The translations under genes were made by a program, and so were the position numbers. Shown here in pieces: positions 1 to 12,835 of a stretch of DNA of 64,000 nt (its first letter is position 1; each line of letters begins with the position of its first letter). The DNA lies in contig JAJEKV010000490.1 of NCBI GenBank assembly GCA_021234155.1, forward strand, positions 62,001 to 126,000, given 5' to 3'. Source of the DNA: Isoetes taiwanensis. Its lineage: Eukaryota; Streptophyta; Lycopodiopsida; Isoetales; Isoetaceae. Below the pieces are notes generated by a model. It was given only the letters and a program-made list of their open reading frames with translations. It was not told where the DNA came from and did not search any database.

Positions 1-989
1 AGTTCTAAATTTTTGTAAGCACTCATTCCAAGCAACATGACATATATTGTTTAGGTTTATTGAGTGGAGCTTTGGAGCGACCATGCACGAAAGCATTGAC
101 ATCTTGTTGGACTTAGAAAGCGGTGAGAAGATCCGAATTGGAAAGGAACCACTTTTTAGCCTGCGATTTTCTTGTGGTTTGTAGCTCATGCCTTCGTTTT
201 TGGTTGAGCGGTGCGGAAAAAGCAATGGATGCTATTTCTGACTTGGAGATCTCCACCATCGATGGCATTGCCATAGCTTCTCTGTTGCATTCTTTTATTC
301 TCATATATTGGTTGCCCTTATACGCATTGTTGGCAGATCGAAATGGGCCGATCTCTCTATATGCTCGGGGAACTTCGATTTGCGAATGTCCAATGCCTCT
401 GTTGTGCGGATAATAAGTCGGTCGGTACTTCATAAAATTGCATCTTTTTGTTGCAAAAGGGTTCTTTTTCGATTGGTCTTGCCATTTTATTATCCAAAAT
501 GATTGTATTTGTATGTTGCAAGAGCCTATCTATTGAAGCATGAAAGGGCTGATTATTTAGAAAGTAATGAATTAGGAACAAACGCATCTCGAAATTGTCC
601 TTTTATTGTTATTTGTAACATGCTTGAGCAAGCAGATAGTCCTTCAAACAATGTAAAGCGCGGACGAGGGATGAGATTCTAATTTTTTCCTTAAATTCTT
701 ATTGGAGACTACGGATAGACTTGGGGATATAATGGATGGAGATGAAGATTTGAAGGTTGAGGCTCCGCCAAGGTACAAAGATTCATATAGTGGGCATTGT
801 AATGCATAGAATCTCATTCAGAGGCAAAAGAAAGATATGAGATATATTCAAAGTTATACGAAGCTTCGACAATAGAGTCGAACTACGGTTAATAGCATTC
901 AAAAGGTTCCTTGACCTCGCGGTGATAAGCTAACAGGAAAAGCTTATGCAGAGGCCTTTATTCCCAACTCCTAGCGTTAGAAGCATGCC
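1..989. repeat. Direct repeat R1, left copy (cut by the window edge)
   Basis: This stretch is repeated almost base for base at 1722-2708. Both copies share the same opening, the same middle and the same end (agcatgcca), after which they diverge. The spacing of 1721 bases suggests a tandem or long-direct-repeat element that continues to the left of the window. Translation of the right copy gives a short hydrophobic stretch (HWDFEKRVEDPNWKGTTFLA) that is broken here by small indels. I do not recognise the protein. No primer-binding site or TG...CA ends were found, so I do not call it an LTR. Confidence 0.8.
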
Positions 990-1721
990 AAATCGTTTCT
1001 CATTTCCGGTAGCATGCTATACAAGGTTTTGGATTTCTTGCAATGGAGCTTTGGGGGCTGGCCATGGTGAAGATAAGAGCCATTTTACGTCCGGTTCTTG
1101 CTTCTTTTGGGCATGGCATATGTGGTTTCGGCGCCGAACACCTTTTATGGTAACAAAAGTCGGTTGGCTCGCCCTTGCCGGCCTACATTCTTACGCCCGT
1201 CTCGGGGATTGTGGGCGTGGATCGGGCGCCTTCAACAGCTCTTACGCAAGTTTAGGTTTTGTTATATCTTTGGATTTTCAAGCATCAAAGAAGGGTTCGC
1301 TTGCCCAAAGAAGAATTTCAGGTATTGTGTGACTTGATTTCACGGTTTTCAAGTTTGCTCCGTCCATAAAGTATATTTGTTATACGCAAAAATTGAACCC
1401 ATCCGCTTGGCATATCATGTTTGAATCTGAGTAATCCATACGTTATTCAACATTTGATCTTTGGCAAAGCAATGCTTTGATTTATTGTCATGTATTCTTT
1501 GCTTTTTCGAACTTTTTCTAAAGCTCTATCTTATGGCGTTTTTTTATTGATTTGCGGTAGAGCTTCATTGCGTTCACGCATCCTCTCACAATTTCTTGGA
1601 TCGAGTTAAAACTTTTTAAATAATATTCCCTACCCACCAAGCAAAAGCCGTGCGGAAATCTTCGATCTTTTGGAAACTTGGACAAATCGATTGTTACATT
1701 GTAAGCATTGAAACCTTTTCA
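990..1721. other. Spacer between the two R1 copies
   Basis: There is no supported gene here. Short open frames lack recognisable motifs. The spacer is presumably the rest of the repeat unit, because the right copy is not followed by the same sequence. Confidence 0.5.
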
Positions 1722-2708
1722 AGTTCTAAATTTTTGTAAGCACTCATTCCAGCAACATGACATATATTGTTTAGGTTTATTGAGTGGAGCTTTGGAGCGA
1801 CCATGCACGAAAGCATTGACATCTTACATTGGGATTTCGAAAAGCGGGTGGAAGATCCGAATTGGAAAGGAACCACTTTTTTAGCTGCGATTTTCTTGTG
1901 GTTTGTAGCTCATGCCTTCACGTTTTGGTCGAGCAGTGCGGAAAAAGCAATGGATGCTATTTACGACTTGAGATCTCCACTATCGATGGCATTGCCATAG
2001 CTTCTCTATTGCACTCTTTTATTCTCATATATTGGTTGCCCTTACGCATTGTTGGCGGATCACGAAATGGGCAGTCTCTATATGCTCGGGAACTTCGATT
2101 TGCGAATGTCCAATGCCTTTGTTGTGCGGATAATAAGTCGGTCGGTGCTTCATAAAATTGCATCTTTTGTTGCAAAGGGTTCTTGTTCGATGGTCTTGCC
2201 ATTTTTATTATCAAAATGATTGTATTTGTATGTTGCAAGAGCCTACCATTTGAAACATGAAAGGGCTGATTATTTAGAAAGTAATGAATTAGGGAACAAA
2301 CCTGCATCTCGAAATTGTCCTTTTTGTTGTTATTTGTAACATGCTTGAGCAAGCAGATAGTCCTTGACAATGTAAAGCGACGAGAATGAGATTCTAATTT
2401 TTTTCTTAAATTCTTATTGCAGACTACGGATAGACTTGAGGAATATAATGGATGGAGATGAAGATTTGAAGGTTGAATTTGCTGCCAAGGTACAAAGATT
2501 CATATAGTGGGCATTGTAATGCATAGGATCTCATTCGGAGGCAAAAGAAAGATATGAGATATATTCAAAGTTATCGAAGCTTCGGCAATAGAGTCGAGAA
2601 CTTCGGTTAATAGCATTCAAAAGGTTCCTTGACCTCGCGGTGATAAGCTAAAGGAAAAGCTTATCACGAGAGGCCTTTATTCCCAACTCCTGCGTTAAGA
2701 AGCATGCC
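1722..2708. repeat. Direct repeat R1, right copy
   Basis: Near-identical to 1-989. Differences sit mostly at CTG, CAG and CGG triplets, for example agcctgcga against agctgcga and gagcggtgcgg against gagcagtgcgg. The copy ends at agcatgcca near 2708, and the sequence to the right is unrelated to that following the left copy. Confidence 0.8.
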
Positions 2709-4149
2709 AAAGAAGAAGCGGTGGGGAGAAGGAAAGGAACAAATGCATGCACTCATGTGCATATGCTTGTTACCCGCATGTTGGAATGACATCCTCCTGC
2801 CCTACCTTTCATTTTCCAATGATGGTAGTCGCGGAAACAGGAGGCTAGCAAAAGCGCCAAGGGCTTGCTCATGGGGCAAGCCAGCCCACCGATTTGATGC
2901 AAGGGGATAAAGGCAAATTTTCTGCATACGGGTTAGCCTAGAAATCATGTAAGAACTACGGCCAAAGATTCATGAGTTAATTTAATGTATTTTATGGATG
3001 TTCCTTGTATAGCTTAATGCGCATCTTACTGGGTTCTTTGCTTCAAGCATTTTTGGCCAAGCATCGCATCTTCCTTTTCCAATGTGCTTTTTTTGCGGTG
3101 CAGCGAACAAGTAAGTTCAAGTATTTCTTTCTTTTTGTGGTCTTGTTTGAATTTTAACTGCCATGTTCATTCGTACTTTTTCTTTGTAGATTCTCCTAAG
3201 GGTTTCCTCTCTTCCTTTTATTTTCTTAAGGAAATGAATGCTTCTTTGTTTACTCCATAAACCACGGCGGCATCAATAAATCCTTAATCTTGATCTTGTG
3301 ACTATTCATAGGAAATGGTTAGCATTGTGTATCATTGTTATGGAGGCAATAAATGGTGGTGACTTGCATATCTCTGTTACTATGCCATCAATCGAGGTAA
3401 TGTTAGGTTGCGATCCAACATAAGAATTTGGATGATTATTGTATGTTAATGTGAAGAAGATAGTGTACAACTTCACGCGCTAACATTATGCATGAAATGT
3501 TTCTGAGGTTGGCACGGTTGGTGGTGGCACACAACTTGCTTCTCAAGCAGCTTGTTTGGGATTTGCTTGGAGTGAAGGGGGTCTAATAATGAGATGCACA
3601 GCAAGAATGCACAAACTTTGGCAAAGGTGGTGGGTGGTGGAGTTCTTCTTTGAAGAACTTTCTCTTATATGCTGCTCTTCTTTGCATGCCGGCTTATGAA
3701 AAGCCAATGAGGTATAATGCCCAAGTAGAAATATTTAACTGCAGAAGGTACCAACAATCCCAAAGGCAAGGCTTCTGAGTCGGTTTTCCTCTTGATGTAA
3801 AATCGCAAAGGCAGACCATTGGGTTTCTCCCTTCGGTTTTGGCAATTGAGATTTTTAAGGAGGCTCTTGTAAAGACATTATGTTCATACTAATAATAAAT
3901 TGTCAACTTTCACTTGGGATACAAAAATCAAGTTGGCTATGCGATACCGCCTTTGATTGATGGGATGGAACACCTAGACTCTCAGTTTTCTCCTTGCACC
4001 ACGCTATCCCGGTATGCATACATCAATCTTATTACAACGAGATAAAAGCAATTGGAATTGCAAGAATTTTGTCTGGTCATTGCCTTCACCATCTTGAGTG
4101 GGGTTGGGGCTCTCCTTCGGTAAAGCTAGAAGACATCTAGGAACACATC
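2709..4149. other. Non-coding, no supported gene
   Basis: All frames are short and interrupted. A plus-strand frame from about 3330 to 3660 reads for some distance but contains several stops and no motif that I can name. Confidence 0.5.
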
Positions 4150-4265
4150 GCTCCATGCTACAAGCTAGGGGATATATATGTGGCGACCTTAGTTACGTGC
4201 ATGTATCGGAGATGTGAAATTTTAAAAGATGCTCTCAAAATGTTCCATCGGTATTTGCCATAGAA
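4150..4265 (+). pseudogene. Possible pentatricopeptide (PPR) repeat scrap
   Basis: The frame reads GDIYVATLVTCMYRRCEILK followed by DALKMFHR. This resembles one PPR motif (a helix pair of the form DVYVGNALVDMY...ALKVF). PPR proteins bind organellar RNA in plants. Only about one repeat is visible. It is bounded by stops on both sides and no further motifs line up, so it is at best a relic. The similarity is short and could be chance. Confidence 0.3.
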
Positions 4266-4606
4266 ATGTGATTTCTTAAAATAGTATAAGCGTGGCGTGT
4301 GTTCATTCGGATTTCAAATCATTGCATTGTGTTGGAATATCAGTTGATATTGCTTGTGTTAATATATAGTATAAATCACGGGTATTCATTCCACAATCAC
4401 AACAAAAGAACTTTACTAGGCTTGGACATTTTATTATTCTTTTGTTTCATTAGTAGGTGATTGCAGATGTCTCAATTCAATTCAAACTTAAAAAAAATTA
4501 CTGAGATTAACCCAGGTTGAGGAATATCTATAGTTTAAATAAGTAGACAAAAGAATGTTACGCTTTTGCATTTTTCTTGCAGACCAATGGCAAATATATA
4601 ATATTT

Positions 4607-4765
4607 TGTGAACCAAACAATAATAAGGGAGCAAACATGTATACAATATTTGTGAACCAAACATGTATACAATGTGAACCAAACAATAATAAGGTGATGT
4701 TACATGCAAACATGTATGATACAAGAGAACATTCGTAGATACAAGAGAATATTCCACACGTTCGT
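4607..4765. repeat. Short interspersed direct repeats
   Basis: The words gtgaaccaaacaataataag, aacatgtata and gatacaagagaa each occur two or three times within 160 bases, which indicates local slippage duplications. Confidence 0.6.
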
Positions 4766-4971
4766 GGATCAATTCAACTGGAATGTCAAGTCTTTTAAGG
4801 TATATCTTCTTCGAAGCATTGGTTATCTTGCATGGTTCCATCGAGCTTGGCAAAAGAGCCATTTACAGACCCTCCCTATTCAATTTCCTGGACATATCAA
4901 CATGGGAGATATTTGTAGACAAATAGCAAACGCGTCAACAAATCCTTCCCGGAACTAAGGAACGGCCATAT

Positions 4972-5061
4972 ATGTCCAACTACATGCTATAAACCATGAA
5001 ATTTAATCCCAATGAAATGTCCAACTACATGCTATAAACCATGAAATTTAATCCCAACGAA
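4972..5061. repeat. 45-bp tandem duplication
   Basis: The block beginning atgtccaactacatgctata is repeated immediately at 5017, with one mismatch near the end of each copy. Confidence 0.9.
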
Positions 5062-6188
5062 AAGCCCAGCAACGCTGGGCACTTTTTCTAGTTATAATAT
5101 AAGATACCAGTTTTATACTAGTAAAAAATAACCATGTTTCTCTGTATCTTTTTGCAAGAAAGCCACACAACCTACATAAGGGACCTATATATATGTCCCT
5201 TGTCATATTTTGAACTATTTGAAAGGCTTATATGGAGAAATATAGCATGTTCTCTACAAAGCTGAGAAAGACGCATCAAAGGTAATACGATTTAATTTTT
5301 TATTCTTATACTTAAGCTTCACGATCTTCACTTTCATTCATCAATAAACATCATTAGCTAATAAGTAATGAGTTTTTAGCCTATAATTTTGGAATTAACT
5401 CAAATCTTTAACCTCTAATGTGTTAATCCTATGGCTGTACATCATTTTTAAATCTAGTTAATTGCATGGTCAAACTCTAATTACACTATATGCAAGTTGA
5501 TGGAGTAATTTTCTATGTAGATATAAGCAGAATGCAATATTTGTTACCCTCGTGATACTTACAGGTGATGATTTTGGAGCATTTTAACATAAAAGTTTGT
5601 CCTAAATTCTGTATAGGAAATTCTCTTTTAGATTTTGAAGTTGATATAACTTATGAACACTCCAAAAAAATATAGGATTGTACTTCATATAGTTAAGAAA
5701 CCATGGCCACAAGAACTAAGCCAAAACTTGTAATAATAAGAGAGAAATAATTCATAAACCGCAAGTAGCATTCTTGAACAAAATAGGGTTTGCCGGCTCC
5801 CACGGATGTTAGATGATAGCAACCAAAACTGAAAACATACAAATCAATGTGTTCTATCATAAATAGACAAATACTTCCAATTTTAGCAAGATTTAGGCCT
5901 GTTTATGCTAGGAAAACCCAAGAATGCAGTTTTGGACTGTTGCAGAAACTGTCAAATTCTCTAATATTTGAACAATCACTACAACATATAGGGAAGTTCA
6001 TTGGTCTTGAAATTCTCAAAGGCCATTAAGAATCAAGTAAAGATTGATATGGTGGCAATATATCGCGAAATTGAAACTTCTATTTTCAGATATACTGGTT
6101 TAAGTGGCAGTGGGTCAACTGGACCAATTCTGGTCCATGGACCAGGAATGGATCCCAGGACCACTCTAGTGTTAAGGAGGAGCACCTG

Positions 6189-6938
6189 GTGCACTCGATA
6201 TATGTGATCCTTCTTTATCCTGAAGTGTTGCTGCCATTGCTAAAGTGGCATTTAGTTATCCCTGAGCCTCATCAGAAAGCAGTCTGGCGATGGGTATGGG
6301 ATAAATTGCTCCATCCTAAGCTATCTATCTTATGGTGGCAGATCATTCATAGATGCGTGCGGGTAAACACTGTTGTTCATAGATTTCGTCCAGCAATCTT
6401 TGTGATATGCCCTTTTTGCATGCAGAGAAATGAGATAATTGAGCACTGCTTTTTCTTGTGTCACTATATTCGACTTGCTTGGCAATGGCTTTTGAGCCTT
6501 TGCCGTTGTGTCTTGAATAGTTAGCAGGTCCTATTGTCAGTCTATCCTAGTTCTTGGGACAAGTTGGCAAAGAGGGCTTTCCACTTAGCATCAGTTTGGA
6601 TCATCTGGTCCATCTGGAAGAGACGAAATCTCCTTATCTTCAAGGAACAGGTCTTTTCAGATATGCATGTGCTTAGCGATGCCCGTAGTCACATTGTAAA
6701 GGTGTACAAGTGTTCTTCCTTAAAGGATGACGTCAAGAGTGTCATTTGAGAGCGCTATCTTCAAATTCAGACTTATTCATAGTCAGTTGTGCCCGTGGTG
6801 ATATGTATTCTCTACTTTTCTGTGTTATGTATGTGGTGGGTAGTGTTGCTCTAGTGGACATTTTCTCCACTGGGTTTTGAGTTCCCCATGTACTCTTTGT
6901 ATTCTTTTGAGTAATAAAGGTCCACGTTCATAAAAAGG
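6189..6938 (+). pseudogene. LINE retrotransposon 3' end: zinc-binding RT tail and 3' UTR
   Basis: The frame reads AVWRWVWDKLLHPKLSILWW, then HRCVRVNTVVHRF, CPFCMQRNEIIEHCFFLC and WIIWSIWKRRNLLIF. This is the plant zf-RVT domain (W..W, a CPFC..H...C cysteine/histidine cluster, then W.IW..RN) that follows the reverse transcriptase in plant L1-like LINEs. One in-frame stop lies at 6522-6524 and the same frame resumes at 6534. A 3' UTR follows, with aataaa near 6912 and a short A-run before the G-run at 6938. The reverse transcriptase core is absent, so this is a 5'-truncated dead copy. Confidence 0.8.
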
Positions 6939-7794
6939 GGGGGGGGCACGTGAGTAAACGAGAAAATGAAGCAAACATAGATAACAATGGGCATGATAGA
7001 ACGAATAAGTATGAAAATGAATAAATAATAGCTTGCGAGTTGACTAAACAAATGGGTCAAATGAAATAAATGGGATACAAATAAAAAAGGACCAAAGAAA
7101 AAAGTGTGATATTTCAAGAGCAATTAAAAACAATTGAGAAAGTAGACCTAGCGAGGAAAAAGAGACTACTGGGGCTAATGGCTAAATAGGGTAAGATGAG
7201 ACAAGAATAATAGATGCAAAAGAAGCAAAGGAGCAGGTGAACACCCAATAGCAAGTGTATAAGGATGCAAATAGTATATAGAAACCTATACGGCATGAAA
7301 GATAAGAAGTAAAAATACCACCATCGCAATCATTGCGATCAACAGAGCAACAAAGTTGAAAGTGGAAAAATAAGAATTAGATGGAGCCCAGGTGTAGACA
7401 AGAAGTAGTCTAGCAAAAGGAACAAATAAGGACCATGGATGGATGTGGGGGATGAATGTAGAGCACTGAGGTTGTGGCTAATGTAGGAACATGGACAATT
7501 AGAATCAAAAGGACTGATCATGATGGAGCAAACAAAGCAATGTCACAAATTGAATGCGAGAGAAAGAATGACAAGGAGCTATGTCATCCATAATAAAGAA
7601 TCTCCAATCCCCATATAAATGAAAAAGAGTACACTTAAAAGGCCTCTAGAATGGATTTTTTAATGCAAACCCATGTAATACGACCATAAAAAACCAAGCA
7701 TAAGAAGTAATCTCAATGAGCTAGATATCCACATGAGCAGCAATGTTTAAGAAAAGATCAAAATGTGTCAATTTGTGTAGGCTAAAAAAATGGA
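6939..7794. other. Non-coding, purine-rich on the plus strand
   Basis: This begins with a run of G and continues as an A/G-rich strand. The reverse-strand frames are hydrophobic low-complexity artefacts of that composition. No gene is supported. Confidence 0.5.
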
Positions 7795-8114
7795 CAAATG
7801 TAGCCCTTCGGGGCATGGTCTAGTGTTAGGACCTTAAATTGCCACTCTCCAAGGCATGGGTTCAAGTATGATCAACATCGGTCTAGTAATGGGAACTTTA
7901 AAAATCCATTGCCCCCTGAGGGATGCACCTATCATATAGGAGGTATCTCATGTGCGTACAAGGGGTTGTTAAAAACCCCCTTGTGTACGCCTTAAAAATC
8001 TGCCAAAAACCCCCATTTTAGCCATATATTGTATGATAATCACCTATAAAGACCCTCCAAAGTAAGAGGATATATGTATTGATCAAGTAAAAAAAAAAAA
8101 AAAAAAAAAAAAAA
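7795..8114 (+). mobile_element. tRNA-derived SINE with poly(A) tail
   Basis: The head carries an A-box-like tggtctagtgttagga and, about 45 bases on, a B-box-like gggttcaagtatga. These match the internal RNA polymerase III promoter layout of tRNA-derived SINEs. A non-tRNA body follows, ending in an A-run of about 25 at 8089-8114. SINEs are copied in trans by LINE enzymes. No target-site duplication was established. Confidence 0.55.
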
Positions 8115-8290
8115 CCATTTTAGGTCATTCACCTAGATTGTATGGCTAAAACTATGTGAACCTCCCTTGCGTTGCCCGAGGCTACGGGTTCAAGTATAAT
8201 CAACGAGTCCTGTGGTACAGACTTTAAACCTACCATATGTACTAGACAATCACATGCAAAGTAGCTCCTAGCATAAGGTATTGCGGTTAG
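8115..8290 (+). mobile_element. Second, truncated SINE-like copy
   Basis: A second B-box-like cgggttcaagtataatcaac lies at about 8189. Its surroundings resemble those of the first B box (the words ttcaagtat and atcaac are shared). The A-box part is weak. This is either an adjacent insertion or the second half of a dimeric SINE. Confidence 0.35.
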
Positions 8291-9498
8291 GTAATAGATT
8301 GGCTTCTATATATGATATATAGAATGTGATGTAGCTACCGTACTCGTAATGTGATGTTGAATAGATTGACGTCCTTCAAGAAAAAATAATGTGCAAATGT
8401 CCGCAACGTTGACGATGGACCAAATTAATGCAATGAAGACAAGGGGTTCTTTAAACCAACCATGGGGCCAATGCATTATCATCAAATTGACTATCACATC
8501 TGCATGTAATACACACAACGAATCAAATGAAACAATGTGAAGCGAGTACCACAAGCAACCTATACAAAGATGGACCAGCATGTAAAATATAAGGAATGGG
8601 ACCAAATATGGACGATAAAGAAGAAACAACATAAAGGGAATCATAAACAAGAATATAAAGAAGCCTAATACATAAGCTAATAAAACCCAAGAAAGCTATA
8701 AATAGGATTTATTCCACGATCAATTGTTCGATCATGTATTGAAATCCCTGATAAAAGAGGAACACAAATAAAGATGTAAGAAATATGAAGTAAAAATTGA
8801 AATTAACTAGAAGACAATAAAAATTTGCAGGAATGAAAAAACTTAGCAATAGAAAGAACAATAATGCAAAATTAATGCAGATAAATAATAAACAAAACTT
8901 GCAAGAGTCAAATAGACCAAAATCTAGCAATAAGAAAAGATCCAAACAACCAACGAAAAAGCCAAGGGAAAATGCATGAAATACAAGTACCACAAAAAAA
9001 CAAGAGAAATAAAAGATGATAGTTACTCTTCTACTTTTTGAATAATCTGGTTCAGTTGACCCTTCACAGATGTGCAAGACGCAATGGGTGGATGGCATCC
9101 TTGACGATGGAATAACAACCTCACATATTGTTCTATGCCAGCCAACTATGTCGTTTATCTCTCTCTATTGTTATTTTGAGAATCAAAGGGGCTTCACCCT
9201 GTAGAACCGGTCAAAACCACGTATATGAATGGGAGGGGGTGTTGTTTAATCTTTTTTTATATGTATACTAGGAGTCATAGAGGTTTTTAGATGTTGTTCT
9301 CGTTATAGAACCATCAGAAAGGGGTCAAGTTTGCTTATCAAAAACATGTATATTAGGGGTCTTTTGGCTACCCTATGCATGCAGGTGGCATCCTGTATAA
9401 AGAAAATGGACCCTTTGGGTTGAGGACTAGGGTGTTAATCAACCTCATGGAGTTTGGGCTAGGGTAGGAATAGCCTCATGTGTTGCATGTGCTTGTCA
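8291..9498. other. Non-coding
   Basis: No supported gene. The hydrophobic reverse-strand frame at 8709-9098 is an artefact of A/G-rich plus-strand sequence. Confidence 0.5.
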
Positions 9499-9601
<103 letters not shown>

Positions 9602-10652
9602 TACCCTTCAAGGTGTGGCTTATTATGCTTTTATTGTATTTGTGATGTTGGGTGATGATATTGTACACGCTTTTGCAGTATAGATCGATCCAGGGGAGGA
9701 ATGGCTAATGGCCTTGGTAATGGCACCTCTCTATCCTTGACTCAACAATTGCTCATTATAAGTAGTTTGATTTAGATGTAGGGCCCTATGTCGGCAATGG
9801 CGAGTTGGTGAGGTGAAGGAAACTCATATGCCTATATGATCGGGCATCGTATAGATCTAGGAGACATCACAGACATGATGTAGGAGACATCATAGACATC
9901 AAATAAAGTGCTAAAAGTCACCAAATGAGTCTTTAATTCATACTATGAGTTGTTTTTTGTCATCAAAGAACTTGCTCATAAAAACATTCTCCTATTCATC
10001 TTCTTGATTTGTTGGGCCTCTTTTTCTCTTCTTTCCTGAGCCTCTACTAACTTATTAAAGAAATCCTAAGGTGATTGGTATGTTGGCCTCCCTTTCCTCT
10101 ATCTATTGTCCTTCACCTGCTAACCTAGACTCATTGTCTCTCACATGTTTAACCTTCATAATTGAATTATGATGCCCAACAAAACCACCAGCTCGCTGCA
10201 ACTCGCGGTTTATGCCCATCTACTGGAACTTTGAAAATCCTCAGAACCCCCTACAAGGACTCACTATGTTTGCCAACGCAATCATCAAATTATAAATGTT
10301 ATGGATTTTGTCATTGGGGTTTTGTAAGGACCGATACCATCTTTGCATATACAACTTGACAACATTGATGAATTGAAGGATATTAACATGAGGTAAAAGC
10401 ATGATTTTATTAATTGGAGAGAATAACCCGATTTTGAGAATTTTGACCTCAGCTAATCTAGTCAAGTTGAAGTATTTTCTCCTACTTCGAAAGCACGAGT
10501 ATCCATCAAAATTATTAATTGCCACCGAAGTATTTCGTGGCCCACCCACCACTATAATTGATGGTACATATATACACCATTATTATGTGCATGATACTCG
10601 TATGTTCTCTCAATAATTTCATGGGTATAAATATAACCGCACTTGAGTGCAG
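9602..10652. other. Non-coding
   Basis: No supported gene. An acceptor-like tgcag at 10648-10652 introduces the first exon-like block of the decayed gene that follows. Confidence 0.5.
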
Positions 10653-12835
10653 GAGGCATTCATTGCCATGTCTCGGTGTTTAGAATCTGCTATTGATAGA
10701 GCTCTGTCTCTTGCTCGAGCTGAAAATATCGACTCGATCATTCCTGCAGTTACCACCATGTTGTTATCCATCTCGTATGGCTTCCAGAACGCAACGCCTA
10801 TAAGATTAACGCGTGGTCACGACGAGTAGTCCGATGAGTGACTACTGTAATTATTGTGTACTTTAGGTGTATCCATCATCTATTCATGGCCAGCTTTTCT
10901 TTTCAAGATTTTGTTGAAGTGGCCACCACTACCTTAAAAGTGAAGGAGCTTAAGGACGAGAAGCAGTTTCTTTTTATACACGAAGAGCCATGGTCTAAGT
11001 TCATGGAGGTTGTAAATAAGTCGGCAAGATGTAAACTGGCATGCAACATGAGGAACTACCCGATAAGCCATCCAAGATTTTTTTAACAAAACATTCTTCA
11101 GGTACTTTTGTGGCATGAATAATGTGGAGGTCCTCCAAATGAACGAGATTTTGGAGGGCAAAGTTTTTGTGAAGGTGCAATCTGGATATACCGGTCGTCA
11201 TGACATCAAGCAGAGGGCCTTAGACCTCAGAACGCTTATATTGATGCAGGTGAGATGCTATCATATGCCAACTGTTTGTTAGAAAAACAATACGATAAAA
11301 TGGAGGAGCTTGTGACACATTTTCCTGAGCTCAATGAACAGAGGCTGCTTGATATAACAGGTATGGATTTTGATTATATTAACTATAACAAGGATCATGT
11401 CCAAGGAAATCTTTCGAGTGCCTTTTTAGATGTTATTCTCGCTATATTGAAGCCAGAGGAAGCAAAGAAATTGAAGGAAAAGAGGAACATCGTGCAAGCA
11501 GTCACGAAATCAGGTATACTTATATGGGGACAGGTGTGAGAAAATGCGATTCTGGTTTTTATTGACATGCACAGCTTTAACACTGTCTGTAAGGTTAAGA
11601 AATATACCGATCTGTTCGGCAGGATTGCAGGCATGACAACTGCAAAGGCGTATCACATCATCATATTTCTGAGATCCGTCCACTTGCCAAATTGCTTGTA
11701 CAGCTTAAGTCAGGTTCATGGGAAGTTCTCATGTATCCTTGGGGGCTTATGAGGAACAGGACTGGGTTAGCAAGAAAATGGTTAAGGAATTCCAGTATTA
11801 TATCAGCCATACTTCTATCAATAGAAGTGAGGCGCGTATTTTCCCTGGGCAGTTCAAGTTGGAGCTCTGTCTAACTCAGTCGACCAATGCACCTAAAGGC
11901 ACACCTCTGCCAAAATATCCAATTATAGGTAACGAGGAGGTGGACATGAAAACCAAAAAAAGATATCAGGGGTACTTCACAGGTAAGCCCAAGTTCACTT
12001 GGGCAAAGTTCTATGGAAGGGGACTTTGACCTTAAAGTCAAGCAAAAAAATTATACATATACGCCATGGTTAAAGGGTTGGTCTCTGACGACAGTTGTGT
12101 TCTTGATTTCTTCTCTGTCGAGACAGCTTCTAGGGTGGCACTGATGCAACAGAAACCTAATGTTGCCTTTGAGTATGACGACAAGGTGTGCAGGTTTTTA
12201 AGATATTTCTTTGAGACATTAGAGAAAATGGCAAGGCCTATGTGCGAAGAGGAAGAAGAAATTTCTAAGAATGATGAGCCTATCAATGCAGACATGCCGG
12301 ACATTAAAATAACTCAGGAGACGGACCTTAGTAAAATGGAAGAGATCCTGGATAAGTTGGATGAGAAGGGGTTCGAATAGAGGCTAGAGGAAACTTGGGC
12401 ATTGCTAGAAAAGACAGAAAAGGCCCCAGCTTCTCTTGAGCCTACCTTCGAAAAGCTCGAAGTACTTAACAAGAAATTTGAAAGTGCCTTGCCACTGATA
12501 ACTTGGATGCTCTTTAAATAAAATCCTACTTTTGAGTACTTAGGTACTTTTGATGCCATCTCTGAATCTGAAAACCCAAAAAACAGCCATGGAAGGAAGG
12601 AAATGAAACTTGTCGTTGGCACAGAGTTCTCTATGGCATTGGAAGATGAATTGTTTGATATGGAATGCTGAAATCGTGTGCAACATTTAGCTATGCAATG
12701 GACGTTGCGATTCTGGACATTACAGGATATTCTGAAATGGATTTGTCTCAGAGGGTTGCCATCGGAAAAGAAGACGCCAAAAGAATGGCTGCGGAGCTAA
12801 GCATTAATCCAGATTCTGTAAAAGAAACCCAGTAA
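10653..12835 (+). pseudogene. Decayed multi-exon methyltransferase-like gene, family copy 1
   Basis: Exon-like blocks in several frames lie between acceptor- and donor-like sites: 10653-10829, about 10890-11085, 11102-11250 (ending atgcag/gtgag), 11255-11537, 11550-11750, 11750-12029, 12066-12500 and 12600-12835. The block at 12066 reads SCVLDFFSVETASRVAL then AFEYDDKVCRFLRYFF, the shape of a Rossmann methyltransferase motif I and following strand. It is preceded at about 11545 by AILVFIDMHSFNTVCKVKKY, which aligns with DIILFMLDSRGTRW in the second copy at 45-50 kb. The order, a motif-IV-like segment before motif I, is that of permuted DNA methyltransferases. The catalytic DPPY/NPPY-type motif is not recognisable. 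Frameshifts and stops make an intact product unlikely. The function is an inference from fold-level resemblance only. Confidence 0.5.

Larger units (their letters stand above)
4266..6188. other. Non-coding, AT-rich
   Basis: No supported gene. Two local duplications inside this stretch are listed separately. Confidence 0.5.

Noticed and set aside
1-2708. Calling the two R1 copies LTRs of one short retrotransposon
   Set aside because: No TG...CA ends, primer-binding site or polypurine tract was seen, and the right copy's end does not match LTR logic.
8709-9098. Hydrophobic reverse-strand frame resembling a membrane protein
   Set aside because: Phe/Leu/Ile-rich because the plus strand is A/G-rich. 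No start context, no motif and no homology pattern.
10826-10850. agtagtc cgatgagt gactact looked like part of a hammerhead ribozyme (cgatgag near a stem)
   Set aside because: It is a simple 7-bp hairpin. The CUGAUGA...GAAA core arrangement and the third stem are missing.
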